DNA from: Callipepla californica brunnescens
Lineage: Eukaryota > Chordata > Aves > Galliformes > Odontophoridae
Direction of reading: 5' to 3'
Assembly (NCBI GenBank): GCA_023055505.1
Contig: JALIRH010000095.1
Span: forward strand, 372,001-436,000
Length of the DNA: 64,000 bases
Positions 13,201-23,056 of this stretch are shown piece by piece. Position 1 is the first letter of the stretch. Each line of letters opens with the position of its first letter. Below the pieces are notes generated by a model that saw only the letters and a program-made list of their open reading frames with translations, was not told the origin of the DNA and ran no database searches. The translations under genes were made by a program, and so were the position numbers.

Positions 13201-16200
13201 TAGGGGTTAGGAGTTAGGGCTAGGGTAGGGTTAGGGGTTAGTGTTAGGGTTAGGGTAGGGTTGGGGTTAGGGTTAGGGTTGGGTTGGGGTTAGGGGCAGG
13301 GTTAGGGTTAGGGCTTTGGGGTTGGGGTTAGGGGTTAGGGTCACGGTTAGGGTAGGTTTAGGGTTAGTGTTAGGGTAAGGGTTAGGGTAGGGTTAGGGGT
13401 TAGAGTAGGGTTAGTTTTAGTGTTAGGGTTATGGTTAGGTAAGGGTTAGGGGTTAGGGTAAATGTTAGGGTAGTGTTAGGGTTAGGGTAGGGTTAGGGTT
13501 AGGTAAGGGTTAGGGTAGGGTTAGGGTCAGGGTTAAGGGTAGGGTTTGAGTCAGGGTTAGGGTCAGGGTTAGGGTTAGGGTACGGTTAAGTGTTATGGTT
13601 AGTGTAGGGTTAGGGTTAGGTTTTGGGTCCATCAATAGGGTTAGGGTTAGTTTAGATTAGGGTTAGTGTAGGGTTAGGGTTAGGGTTTAGGGTTAGGGGT
13701 TAAGGTTAGGGGTTAGGGTTAGGGTAGGGTTAGGGGTTACTGTAAGGGTTAGGGTTAGGGGTTAGGGTCAGGGTAAGGGTTAGGGTTAGAGTTAGGGTAG
13801 GGTTTGGTTTAGGGTAAGGGTTAGGGTAGGGTTAGGGTTAGGTTAGGGTTAGGGTAGGGTTAGGGTTAGGGGTTAGGGTAGCGTCAGGGGTTAAGGTTAG
13901 GATAAGGGTTAGGGGTTAGGGTTAAGGTTAGGGTAAGGGTAGGGTTAGGGATAGGGTTGGGGTTAGGGTTAGGGTAGGGTTAGGGTAGGGCTAGGGTTAG
14001 GGTTAGGGTTATGGTAAGGGTTAGGGCAGAGTTAGGGTTAAGGTTAGGGTAAGGGTAGGGTTAGGGATAGGGTTGGGGTTAGGGTAGGGCTAGGGTTAGG
14101 GTTAGGGTTATGGTAAGGGTTAGGGCAGGGTTAGGGTTAGTGTTAGGGTAAGGGTTAGGGATAGGCAAGGGTCAGGGTTAGGGTCAATGTTAGGGTAAGG
14201 GTTAGGGTAGGGTTAGTGTTAGGGTAGGGTTAAGGTTTAGGGTTAGGGTTAGGTTTAGGGGTTAGGGTAGGGCTAGGGTTAGGGGTTAGGGGTTGGGTTA
14301 GTGTAGGGGTAGGGGTATGGGTAGGGTTAGGGTTAGGGGTTAGGGTATGGTCAGGGGTTACGGTTAGTTTAAGGTTTAGGGTTAGAGTAGGGTTAGGAGT
14401 TAGGGTTAGGGTTAGGGTTAAGGATAGGGTTGGGGTTAGGGTTAGGGTAGGGCTAGTGTTAGGTTAGGGTTAGGTGTTTGGGTCAGGGTTAGTGTAGGGT
14501 TAATGTTAGGGTAGGGGTTAGGATTAGGTTTATGGTAAGGGTTAGGGTAGGGTTAGGGTAAGAGTTAGGGAAAGGTAAGGGTTAGGGTAAGGGTTAGGGT
14601 TAGGGTCAGTGTTAGGGTCAGGGTTAGGCTTATAGTATGGTTAGGGTAAGGGTTAGGGGTTAGGGTAGGGGTAGGGGTAAGGGTAGGGGTATGGGTAGGG
14701 TTAAGGTAAGGGTAGGGTTAGGGTTAGGTTTGGATTAGAGGTTACGGTAAGGGTTAGGGTTAGGGGTTAGGGTCAGTGTCAGGGTTAGGGTTAGGGTAGG
14801 GTTAGTGTTAGGGTAAGGTTTAGGGTTAGGGTTATGGTAAGCGTTAGGGTTATGGTAAGCGTTAGGGTTAGAGTTAGGGTAGGGTTAGGGTAGGGTTAGG
14901 ATTAGGGTAGGGTTTGGGTTAGTGGTTAGGGTTAAGGTTAGGGGTTAGGGCTGGGGTAGGTTTAGGGCTAGGGTAGGGTTGGGTTTAGGGTTAGGGTGGG
15001 GTAAGGGTTAGGGGCAGGATAAGGGCTTAGGGGTTGGGGTTAGGGGTTAGGGGTTAGGATTAGGGTAGGGTTAGGGTAAGGGTTAGGGTAGGGTAAGGGT
15101 TAGGGTTTACGGTAGGGTTAGGGTTAGTGTTAGGGTAGGGTTATGGTTAAGTAAGGGTTAGGGTTAGGGTAAAGGTTAGGGTAGGGTTAGGGTTAGGTTT
15201 AAGGGGTAGGGTTAGGGTTAGATAATGGTTATGGTAAGTATTAGGGTCAGGGTTACGGGTAGGGTGTGAGTCAGGGTTAGGGTTTTAGGGTTAGGGTAGG
15301 GTTAGGGTTAGGTTTTGGGTCGATCAATAGGGTTAGGGTTAGATTAGGGTAGGGTTAGGATAGGGTTAGGGTAGGGTTTGTGTTAGGGTTAGGGTGTAGG
15401 GTTAGGGTTAGGGTAGGGTTAAGGTTAGGGGTTAAGGTTAGGGGTTAGTGTTAGGGTAGGGTAGGGGTAGGGTTAGGGTAGGGTAAGGGTTAGGGGTTAG
15501 GATTAGGGTTAAGGTGTTAGGAGTTAGGGTTAGGGTAGGGTTAGGGTTAGGGTTAGGGTTAGAATAGGGTAAGAGTTAGGGGTAGGGTTACGGGTAGGGT
15601 TAGGGTAAAGTTAGGGTTAGGGTTCCGGTTACGGTTAGGGTCCATCAATAGGGTTAGGGTTTAGGGTTAGGGTTAGGTGTATGTGTAGGGGTAGGGTTAG
15701 TGTTAGGGTTAGGGTTAGGGTTAGGTTGGATTAGGGTTAGGGTTAGGGTTGGGTAAGGGTTAGGGGTAGGATTACGGGTAGGGTTAGTGTTATGGTTAGG
15801 GTCCATCAATAGGGTTAGGCAAGGTTTAGGGTTTAGGGTTAGGGTTAGGTGTTAGGGTAAGGGGTTAGGGTTAGGGTAGGGTTAGGGTCCATCAATAGGG
15901 TTATGGTAGGGTTAGGGTTATGGATAGGGTTAGAGTTAGGGTAGGGTTAGAGTTAGGGTTAGGGTAGGGTTAGGGTAAGGGTAGAGTTAGGGTAGGTTTA
16001 TGGTAAGGGTAGGGTAGTGTTAGGGTAGGGTATGGGTTAGGGGTTAGGGTTAAGGTTAGGGGTTAGGGCTCGGGTAGGGTTAGGGGTTAGTGTTAGGGTT
16101 AGGGGCAGGGTTAGGGTTAGGGTAGGGTTGGGGTTAGGGTTAGGGTAGGGTTGGGGTTAGGGACAGGGTTAGGGTTTGGGCTTACGGGTTGGGGATAGGG

Positions 16201-17340
16201 GTTAGGGTCACGGTTAGGGTAGGGTTAGGTTAGGTTTAGGGTTAGTGTTAGGGTTATGGTTAGGTAAGGGTTAGGGGTTAGGGTAAATGTTAGGGTAGGG
16301 TTAGGGTTGGGTTAGGGTTAGTGTTAGGGTTAGGGTTATGGCTTAGGGGTAGGTAAGGGTTAGGGTAGGGTTAGGGTCAGGGTCAGGGTTAAGGGTAGGG
16401 TTTGAGTCAGGGTTAGGGTCAGGGTTAGGGTTAGCACAGGGTTAGGGTAGGGTTAGGTGTTAGGGTAGGGTTAGGGTTAATGTTAGAGTTATGGTTAGGT
16501 AGGGGTTAGGGTAAGGGTTAGGGGTTAGGGTAAATGTTAGGGTAGGTTTAGGGTTAAGGATTAGGGTAGAGTTAGGGTTAGGTAAGGGTTAGGGTATGGT
16601 TAGGGTCAGGGTTAAGGGTAGGGTTAGGGTTAGGGTAGAATTAGGGTTAGATTTGAGGGTTAGTGTAGGGTTAGGGTAGGGTTAGGGGTTAGGGTAAGGG
16701 TTAGGGTTGGATTAGAATTTACGGTAAGGGTTAGGGTTAGGGGTTAGGGTCAGTATTAGGGTTAGGGGTTAGGGTTAGGGATAGGGTAAGAGTTAGGGTA
16801 GGGTTAGGGTAGGGTTAGAGTTAGGGTAGGGTTAGTGTTAGGGTTAGGGTACGTTTAGGGTTTGGGTAAGGGTTAGGGTGAGGGTTGGTGTTAGGGTAGG
16901 ATTAGGGTTAGGTTCAGGGTTAGGGTAGTGTTAGGGTTTAGGGTTAGGGTTAGGGTATGGTTAGGGGTTAGGGTTGGGGTAAGGGTTAGGTTAGGGTTAG
17001 GGTTAGGGGGTTAGAGTTAGGGGATTAGTGTTAGTGTTAGGGTTAGGGGTTAGGGTTAGGGTGAGGGTTGGTGTTAGGGTAGGATTAGGGTTAGGTTCAG
17101 GGTTAGGGTAGTGTTAGGGTTCAGGGTTAGGGTTGTGATAAGTTTTAGGGGATTAGTGTTAGGGGTTAGGGTAGGGTTAGGGTTAGGATTGGGATTAGGT
17201 TTAGGTTAGGGTTATGGTTAGGGTTAGGATAGGGTTAATGTAGGGTTAGGGTTAGTGATAGAGTAAGACTTAGGGTTAGGGTTATGGTAAGAGTTAGGGA
17301 TTGGGATACGGTTAGATTTAGGGTTAAGAATAGGGTTCGG
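7240..17340 (+). repeat. Degenerate interstitial telomeric array, TTAGGG strand
   Basis: About 10 kb of TTAGGG-derived repeat, all with the G-rich strand on plus. Few perfect hexamers are adjacent: units vary as TTAGGGG, TAGGG, TTAAGGG, TTAGTG and similar. Larger blocks are duplicated internally, for example the segment around 8500-8900 recurs near 9110-9500 and again near 10700-11200 and 13100-13600. A CCATCAATA interruption recurs at least ten times. The orientation would place the chromosome end to the right. No gene or RNA is visible. Confidence 0.92.
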
Positions 17341-18833
17341 GTTTGATTAGGGTTAGGGTTAGTGTTAGGAATCAATTTGGAGGAAGGAAAAGGTTTAGGA
17401 ATTGGTTCATTGTTAGGGTTAGTCTTCAAGTTAGTAATAGAGTAAGGGTTAGTGTTCGGGTTAGGAATAGGGTTCTGAATAGGGCGAGGTTTGGGAATAG
17501 GATGAAGTTTAGGGTTAGGGTTCGGGTCAGATTTAGCACTATGTTTCAGGTTCCTTTTAGGTTTAGTGATAAGGATTAGGGGTACGTTTAGGTATTGTAC
17601 AATGCTAAGTGTTAGCTTCTGGGTGGGGGTTGGGGTTTGTCATGGTTTTATGATTTTTTGGTACTGGTATTCCACATCATAACATCATGTATTGCATTAG
17701 GAGTTGAAGAGCTAATACTCCAGCTCCATAGATCATTGATAATTCCAGGTATACCTGTCTGAGAAGAGAAGAAGCACTACATTCCCCAGAGGACTTTGCG
17801 ATGCTTTGTATTTTTACGTGTTTTCCGCTCAGAGGGAACAGATAAAAACCCTCAGCGGTCATGGGACACTCTCTTTCCTTCGGGATCGACTCAGCAGTGG
17901 GTGCTCGCTGCCGTATCGCCTTCAGCGTTAGCGTAAGGCCTTCGGTTTATCGGACACTCTCTCTTGCTCATTTTGTTTGATTCATTAGCCTCAATTCCAA
18001 TTACATTGCATTATATTGTGTTATTTTGTTTTCTAATATCTTATTTAGTAAATTAGCTTTCCTCCTCAGATCGTTGCCGCTGTTTTGTTTCTAGGCCCAT
18101 CTCCCTTTTCCCTTTTCCCTTTTTCCTTGCCCTTTCCTGGGGCGTGGGTCCGTGGGTCCCCGCAGCAATCGTCACGGAACCGGGCCGATCCAGCCCGGTA
18201 AACCGTTGACAGGGTTAGATTAAGGGTGAGGGTTAGGATTAGGACTAGATTTAGGATTAGGTTTAGGAATAGGTTTTCTTTGATTGTTAGAGTGAGAGAA
18301 AGGTTAGGCCTTGGGTTTGTTTTTGGAATAGTTTTGGGTTTCAGAATAGGAATTGGGTTAGTATTTGGAATCTGTTTTGGTTTAGTATTAGTGTTAGGGT
18401 CAGGGTTAGAAGTTAGGTGATGGCTGTGGTAATCTAATGCTTTGTGTTAGGCTTAGGGTTGGGCTTAAATTTGGGGTTGGTTTTAAGGTCCCAATTAGAT
18501 TTCAGGTAGAATTGGAGTTAAATTAAGGTAACGGTTAGGATTAGATTTAGGGTTCTGATAAGGGTTAGGTTAGGGTTAGGGTTTGGTTCCAAGTTGTTTT
18601 TAGGGTTAGGGTTAACGTTAGGTTTCAGGATAGGGTTAGGAATATAGCTAGGTGTTAGGTAAGGTTTAATCCTAGGGTTTCAGTTCGGGTTAGGTGAAGC
18701 ATTAGTTTTACAGTTAGAAGACATGTTAGGGTTAGGGTTAGGTTTTGGTGTAGATTTAGGTTTAGGGTAAGGGTTAGGGATGTAGATGAAGGTTTAGTGG
18801 AAGGGGTAGGGTTCTCTTTAGTTTTAGGACCCA
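17341..18833 (+). repeat. Diverged partial copy of the 5.3-kb unit
   Basis: Apart from the inserted LTR, this matches the 3' portion of the large unit (compare 30900-31975). Shared landmarks are the GGAATCAATTTGGAGGAAGG segment, the TAGGTATTGTACAATGCTAAG segment, GTTCCAAGTTGTTTTTAGG, and the end at TTCTCTTTAGTTTTAGGACC. It lacks a roughly 260-bp segment present in all array units (about 31321-31580 in unit 1) and carries extra bases near 18794-18809. It is therefore a separate, older lineage of the same sequence. Confidence 0.8.
17638..18211 (+). mobile_element. Solo LTR of the 40730-45656 family
   Basis: A 574-bp sequence beginning TGTCATGGTTTTATG and ending AACCGTTGACA, closely similar along its whole length to the two 566-bp LTRs at 40730 and 45091. 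Exact flanking repeats GGGTT (17633-17637 and 18212-18216) give a 5-bp target duplication. The empty site can be read in the array units (about 31100: GGGGTTAGATTAAGG), confirming insertion into a pre-existing unit copy. There is no PBS, tRNA or coding sequence, so it is a recombined solo LTR. Several differences from the full-length copy suggest an older insertion. Confidence 0.92.
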
Positions 18834-19410
18834 CAGCACAGAACCCGGCCCCAAAAGGGCACGAACGGACCCCATAACCCAGCCCTATAATGTCGATATC
18901 TGACCCCAAAACTCAGCGCCAAAATCCTGCAATTCCACCCCAAAATCTCCATTATCAGCCCCAGAATCCGATTATTTCCCCCAAATGTCAGCCCCAAATC
19001 CCATTAGTTCCCCCCTGACCCCACAATTTTCCCCCGACCCCCATAATTCCCCCCCCATGACCCTATAATTTCCCCCCCAACCCCATCAATTCCCCCCTGT
19101 GACCCCATTACTTCACCTCCTGACCCTGTTACTTCCCCTATTCCCCCCGACCCTATAATTGCCCTAGAACAGCCGCAGGACGATTCCTCGGTGCTGTTTG
19201 AGGTCACATCAGCCCAACCCCATTACTTTCCCCCCATCCCCATAATTCACCTGTTCCCCCCGTGACCCCATTAATTTCCCCTCTGACCCTATTAGTTCCC
19301 CTGTTCCCCCCCCAACCCTTTAAATTCCCCCTGACCCCATAATTCCCCCTGACCCCATTGCTTTCCTCCCGACCCCATAAATTCCCCCTGACCCCATAAT
19401 TGCTCTATAA
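18834..19410. repeat. C-rich CCCCATAATTCCCCC minisatellite
   Basis: Begins as loosely repetitive CCCCAAAA sequence and becomes an array of roughly 17-20-bp units of the form GACCCCATAATTCCCCC. A 30-bp piece of SGF29 exon sequence is embedded in it (19173-19202). It probably represents intron sequence upstream of the SGF29 terminal exon that has expanded as a minisatellite. No other gene is seen. Confidence 0.75.
19173..19202 (+). pseudogene. SGF29: SGF29 terminal-exon fragment, copy A
   Basis: Thirty bases encode PQDDSSVLFE, the first residues of the exon found complete at 19414, and then diverge into repeat. The preceding bases (ATAATTGCCCTAGAACAG) match those before the complete copy (ATAATTGCTCTATAACAG), so intron-exon boundary sequence was duplicated with it. 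It cannot encode a useful protein by itself. Confidence 0.7.
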
Positions 19411-19413
19411 CAG

Positions 19414-19671
19414 CCGCAGGATGATTCCTCGGTGCTGTTTGAGGACACGTTGTACACTGACGGATATTCATCGCCACTCAACGTCGCACAGCGCTACGTT
19501 GTGGCCTGCAGGGACACCAAGAAGAAGCGACCCCGTGTGGCCGTTTTGGGGCCGTTCCAGGATTTAGGTTTTTTGGGGTCATTAGGGCCGATTTACGGTC
19601 ACTTTGGGGTCACTCTGGAGCACTTTGGGGTGCAGTGCTGCGTCGTGGCCTGCAGAGACACCAAGAAGTGA
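19414..19671 (+). CDS. SGF29: SGF29 terminal exon, altered C-terminus
   Basis: After a CAG acceptor at 19411-19413, the frame reads PQDD and then VLFEDTLYTDGYSSPLNV, AQRYVVACRDTKKK. I recognise this as the C-terminal end of SGF29 (CCDC101), part of the second Tudor domain. SGF29 is the SAGA/ATAC histone-acetyltransferase subunit that reads H3K4me3 in the nucleus. In mammals the protein ends right after the lysine run. Here the position expected for the stop is CGA (19528-19530), and the frame continues 47 codons through repeat-like sequence. It then reaches a second partial copy of the exon end and stops at TGA 19669-19671. No upstream SGF29 exons are visible to the left, where telomere-like repeat lies instead. 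This is either a detached gene fragment or a degenerate 3' end. Gene identity fairly sure, function doubtful. Confidence 0.7.
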   Translation, partial: PQDDSSVLFEDTLYTDGYSSPLNVAQRYVVACRDTKKKRPRVAVLGPFQDLGFLGSLGPIYGHFGVTLEHFGVQCCVVACRDTKK

Positions 19672-19800
19672 CCCCATAGGGGATTTGATATGGTCCTTAT
19701 GGGGTCGTTATAGGGTTTTGGGGTCACTTTGGGGTCATTTTGGGGCCCTTTGGGGCGCAGCGCTTCCAAGAAGTGTTGGAAGTAATCTGGGATATTTGGG
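19532..19800. repeat. GGGGTCACTTTGG-type short repeat
   Basis: Loosely periodic GGGGTCATTTTGGGG/GGGGTCACTTTGGGG sequence surrounds SGF29 copy C. It is probably the 3' flank of the SGF29 exon that expanded locally. No independent gene is seen. Confidence 0.6.
19642..19671 (+). pseudogene. SGF29: SGF29 exon end, copy C with stop codon
   Basis: Thirty bases encode VVACRDTKK followed by TGA, matching the end of the complete exon copy at 19498-19530. It is in the same reading frame as that copy, so it supplies the first stop codon of the extended frame. This copy may hold the ancestral stop, since the corresponding codon in the other copy is CGA. Confidence 0.65.
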
Positions 19801-19844
19801 GTCATTTTGCGTCACATCGGGGTCACTTCGGGTCATTGCACGTT

Positions 19845-20150
19845 GGGGCGTGGCTCGAATGCGAGGCTTAACGTTGGCCACACCCACTCGCTTCCCACTG
19901 GCTTCCGGTTTCCCACTTCCAGGCGTGCTTCCGCCTCCTTACCCACAATGCCCCGCTCGCTGCCAGAAATCCGCGCTCCCAGACGTTTCAGTTATTTCCG
20001 GTCATCGTGCCTCGTTCCAGTGGCACTGTTCCGCCTCGCTACCCCACACCCCGCCCTTTCCGCTGCCGATCTGTGCTGTGATTGGCCGAGCTGTGCCGTG
20101 GGGCCGGAAGCGGCCGCATGGTGGAAGCGGAGCTGGAAGCAGAGCACGTG
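19845..20150 (+). promoter_or_regulatory. CpG/ETS-rich promoter-like segment
   Basis: A non-tandem, CpG-containing stretch with several ETS-type cores (CTTCCGG about 19904, TTTCCGG about 19996, CCGGAAG 20104-20110), an inverted CCAAT box (GATTGG about 20089) and a NotI-type GCGGCCGC just before an ATG at 20118. This composition is typical of TATA-less housekeeping promoters. There is no recognised downstream gene, so activity is inferred only. Confidence 0.4.
20118..20150 (+). other. Possible first coding exon, unidentified gene
   Basis: An ATG directly after the ETS/GCGGCCGC segment opens eleven codons (MVEAELEAEHV) followed by GTCAGT, a plausible splice donor. A second candidate exon follows at 20951. 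I do not recognise the protein and nothing further downstream continues it, since the sequence becomes minisatellite and then a retrovirus. It may be the stump of a broken gene or chance. Confidence 0.25.
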
Positions 20151-20159
20151 GTCAGTGGC

Positions 20160-20940
20160 AGGGCGGGAGGGGCGGTTATGGGGCCGGGGTCAGGTTATGG
20201 GGTTATGGGGCAGGGATTTGGGGCTGGGGTCGTGGGTGTGGGGTCCAGGCTTGGGGCAGAGCTGTGGGGCAGAGTTGTGGGTCCAGGTGCACTGATTGGG
20301 GCAGAGCTGTGGGATGCGGGGCTGAGCTGTGGGGTGGATCTGTGGGGCAGAGCTGTGGCGGTTGGGGGGCGGAGGTGTGGTGCAGGTATGAGCAGATGTG
20401 GGGCTCAGATGCGGGGCTGAGCTGCGGGATGTGAGGCTGATCCATGGGGCAGAGCTGTGGAATGTGGGGCTGATCTGTGGGGCAGGTAGGTATGTGGGGC
20501 AGAGCTGTGGGATGTGGGGCAGGTATGTGCAGATTGGGGTTGAGCCGTGGGGCAGAGCTGTGGGATGTGGGGCAGATCTGTGGGTCCAGGTGTGGGGTTT
20601 GGGGCAGATGTGTGGGGCAGAGCCACAGGGCTGAGCTCTGGGGCCAGGTGTGGGGTGAGGGGCTGAGCTGTGGTGCAGAGCTGAGGGATGTGGGGCTGAG
20701 CTGTGGGTCCAGGTGTGGGGTTTGGGGCAGATGTGTGGGGCAGAGCCACAGGGCTGAGCTCTGGGGCCAGGTGTGGGATGAGGGGCTGAGCTGTGGGATG
20801 TGGGGCTGAGCTGTGTGGCCAGGGGATGAGGGGCAGAGATGTGGGGCAAATGTGTGGGATGTGGGGCAGCGCTGTGGGGCTGAGCTGTGGTGTGGATGTT
20901 TGGGGTGAAGGTGTGGGGCAGAGTTCTGCCCCACAGAGGT
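20160..20940. repeat. GGGGCAGAGCTGTGG minisatellite
   Basis: Variable-length tandem repeat built from GGGGCAGAGCTGTGGG, GGGGCTGAGCTGTGG and GGTCCAGGTGTGGGG modules. A module of about 105 bp is duplicated almost exactly (from about 20574 and again from about 20705). The long minus-strand frames across 20190-21464 are read-through of this and the next repeat and have proline/histidine/serine-biased nonsense composition. If the flanking candidate exons are real, this is an expanded intron. Confidence 0.85.
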
Positions 20941-20950
20941 GCTCCCGCAG

Positions 20951-20991
20951 GAGGTGGAGGAGATGCAGTGGCGGCATTCTGAGGGGAATAG
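20951..20991 (+). other. Possible second exon, unidentified gene
   Basis: A 41-bp segment is bounded by GCTCCCGCAG (acceptor-like) and GTCAGT (donor-like, the same as the candidate exon 1 donor). It reads EVEEMQWRHSEGNR in the frame that follows candidate exon 1. It is the only non-repetitive stretch between two minisatellites. Product not recognised. Confidence 0.25.
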
Positions 20992-20997
20992 GTCAGT

Positions 20998-21165
20998 GCC
21001 CCATTGCTGCCCCACAGCTGCCCCATAGCCACCCCATTGAGATCCACTGAGATCAGTGGAGACCCCATTGAGATCCGTAGGGACCCCATGGAGATCCATG
21101 GTGACCCATGGCTGCCCCGTAGCTGCCCCACATCCGCCCCATAGCTGGGCGTGGCTTCGCTCTGG
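20998..21165. repeat. GCTGCCCCATAGC / GAGATCCAT short repeats
   Basis: Begins with the same GCTGCCCCATAG unit as the minisatellite at 1-1510, passes through GACCCCATTGAGATCC repeats, and returns to GCTGCCCC. This links the two ends of the left half of the window by shared repeat type. No gene is seen. Confidence 0.7.
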
Positions 21166-21649
21166 GCACACCGCCTTCTGCGGGACCCACAGCGACCCAC
21201 ACTGACCCACAGTGACCCACACTGACCCATAGAGACCCACAGCGACCCATAGAGACTCACAGCGACCCATAGCGGGACCCACAGCGACCCAACCGACCCA
21301 CAGCAACCTATAGGGGGAACCACAGCAACCCACAGAGACCGATAGCTCACACAGCGACCCACAGTGACCCACAGCAGGACCCACAGCGACCCATAGAGAC
21401 CCACAGCGACCCATAGAAACACATAGAGACTCATAGTTACCCACAGCGACTTATAGAGACCCACAGCGACTCACTGAGACCCACAGTGACCTATAGCTGG
21501 ACCCACAGACACCCACAGCAACCCAAAGTGACCCACAGCTTGACCCATAGCGACCCATGCCAGGAACCACAGCGATCCATTGGGACCCATAGCGATCCAC
21601 AGCGACCCATGGAAAACCACAGGGAGCAAGAGGGAGCCACAGAGACACA

Positions 21650-21725
21650 GCGACATCACGTGAGAGCGCCGCCTGGTGTCGTGGAGGGGGAACTGCAGCT
21701 CCTTAGGAATCTCCTGGGGCACATA
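21650..21725 (-). promoter_or_regulatory. CTCF-like block 1 (degraded)
   Basis: Block containing CACGTGAGAG, a CTCF-like core GCGCCGCCTGGTGTC (21666-21680, two deviations from the best copy) and then AACTGCAGCTCCTTAGG. It has the same arrangement as the three blocks to the right. The palindromic E-box CACGTG is present. Confidence 0.5.
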
Positions 21726-22427
21726 GAGACCAACAGCGCCTCATAGCAGGACCCACACTGACCCACAGCGAACCATATTGGGACCCACAGCGTAACCCAC
21801 AGCGACCCGTAACAGACCACATTGACCCATTGCGACGCACTGCAACCCATAGCAACTCATAGAGGCACAGCGACACACAGCCATCCACAGCAACCCATAG
21901 CGACCCAGCCGACCCACAGCAACCTATAGGGGGGCCCACAGCGACTCACAGCAACCCACAGAGACCGATTACAACCAATAGTGACCGATAGCGACCCACC
22001 GCGACACACAGCGACCCACACCGACCCATAGCAACCCACAGTGACCCACAGAGACCCATAGAGACCCAAAGCGACCCACAGCGACCCATAGCAGGACCTA
22101 CAGTGACCCATAGCGTCCCGAAGAGACCCGTAGCGACTCACTGCGACCCACAATGACCCATAGCTGGACCCACAGACACCCACAGCATGACCCACAGCGA
22201 CCCATTGCAACCCTTAGCAACATGTAGAGACTTATAGCGATCCACATCGACCCATAGCGACCCATGGATACACATAGCAAGACCCACAGTGACCCATAGC
22301 GTCCCATAGAGACCCGCAGCAAAACGTAGCAGCCCACAGAGATCGATAGCGACGCATAGTGACCCACAGCGACCCATAGCGCCCAATAGGAAACCACTGA
22401 TAGCAATAAGGAGCCCTAGAGACACAG

Positions 22428-22490
22428 CGACATTACATGAGAGCGCCCCCTGGTGGCGTGGAGGGGAACTGCAGCCCCTTAGGGATCCAT
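22428..22490 (-). promoter_or_regulatory. CTCF-like block 2 (best match)
   Basis: Contains GCGCCCCCTGGTGGC at 22443-22457. Its reverse complement, GCCACCAGGGGGCGC, agrees with the well-known vertebrate CTCF core at every key position. It is followed by GAACTGCAGCCCCTTAGG as in the sister blocks. Binding is inferred from motif only. Confidence 0.65.
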
Positions 22491-22671
22491 TGGGAACCTT
22501 AGAGACCCACAGAGACCCATAGCAGGACCCACAGCAAACCAAAGCGATCCATAGCAACCCATAGCGATCCACAGTGACCCACAGTAACCCACAGCGAAGC
22601 ATATTGGGACCCATAGCGACACATAGCGCCCAATAGGAAAACACAGAGAGCAATAGGAAGCCGTAGAGACA

Positions 22672-22745
22672 CAGTGACATCATGTGAGAGCTCCCTCTGG
22701 TGGCGTGAAGGGGAACTGCAGCCCCTTAGGGATCTCCTGGGGCAC
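22672..22745 (-). promoter_or_regulatory. CTCF-like block 3
   Basis: Same block, core GCTCCCTCTGGTGGC at 22690-22704. It retains the CTGGTGG half but has substitutions in the G-rich half. Confidence 0.5.
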
Positions 22746-22982
22746 GTAGACCCATAGCAGGACCCACACCGACCCACAGCGAACCCTATTGGGACCCATA
22801 GCGTGACCCACAGCGACCCACAGCAACCCATAGAGACTCATAGCAAACCACAGCAACCCACAGTGACCCATAGCGAGACCCACAGCGACCCACAGTGACC
22901 CACAGCTTGACCCAAAGCAACCCATGCCGGGACCCACAGCGACCCATAGAAAACCTCAGAGAGCAATAGGAAGGCACAGAGA

Positions 22983-23056
22983 CATCACGTGAGAGCGCCC
23001 CCTCCCCTGGTGGCGTGGAGGGGAACTGCAGCCCCTTAGGGATCTCCTGGGGCATA
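22983..23056 (-). promoter_or_regulatory. CTCF-like block 4 (5-bp insertion)
   Basis: Same block with CACGTGAGAG and a core expanded by about five bases (GCGCCCCCTCCCCTGGTGGC, 22995-23014). The insertion separates the two halves of the core and may weaken it, though CCCCTGGTGGC alone still resembles part of the motif. Confidence 0.45.

Noticed and set aside
7240..17340. Terminal (true) telomere
   Set aside because: Hexamers are highly degenerate and the array is followed by 46 kb of other sequence. It is interstitial or subtelomeric.
20190..21464. Minus-strand open frames of 413 and 424 codons
   Set aside because: They span two different minisatellites, overlap each other in two frames, and have periodic proline/histidine/serine or glycine/serine/tryptophan composition. 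They are repeat read-through.
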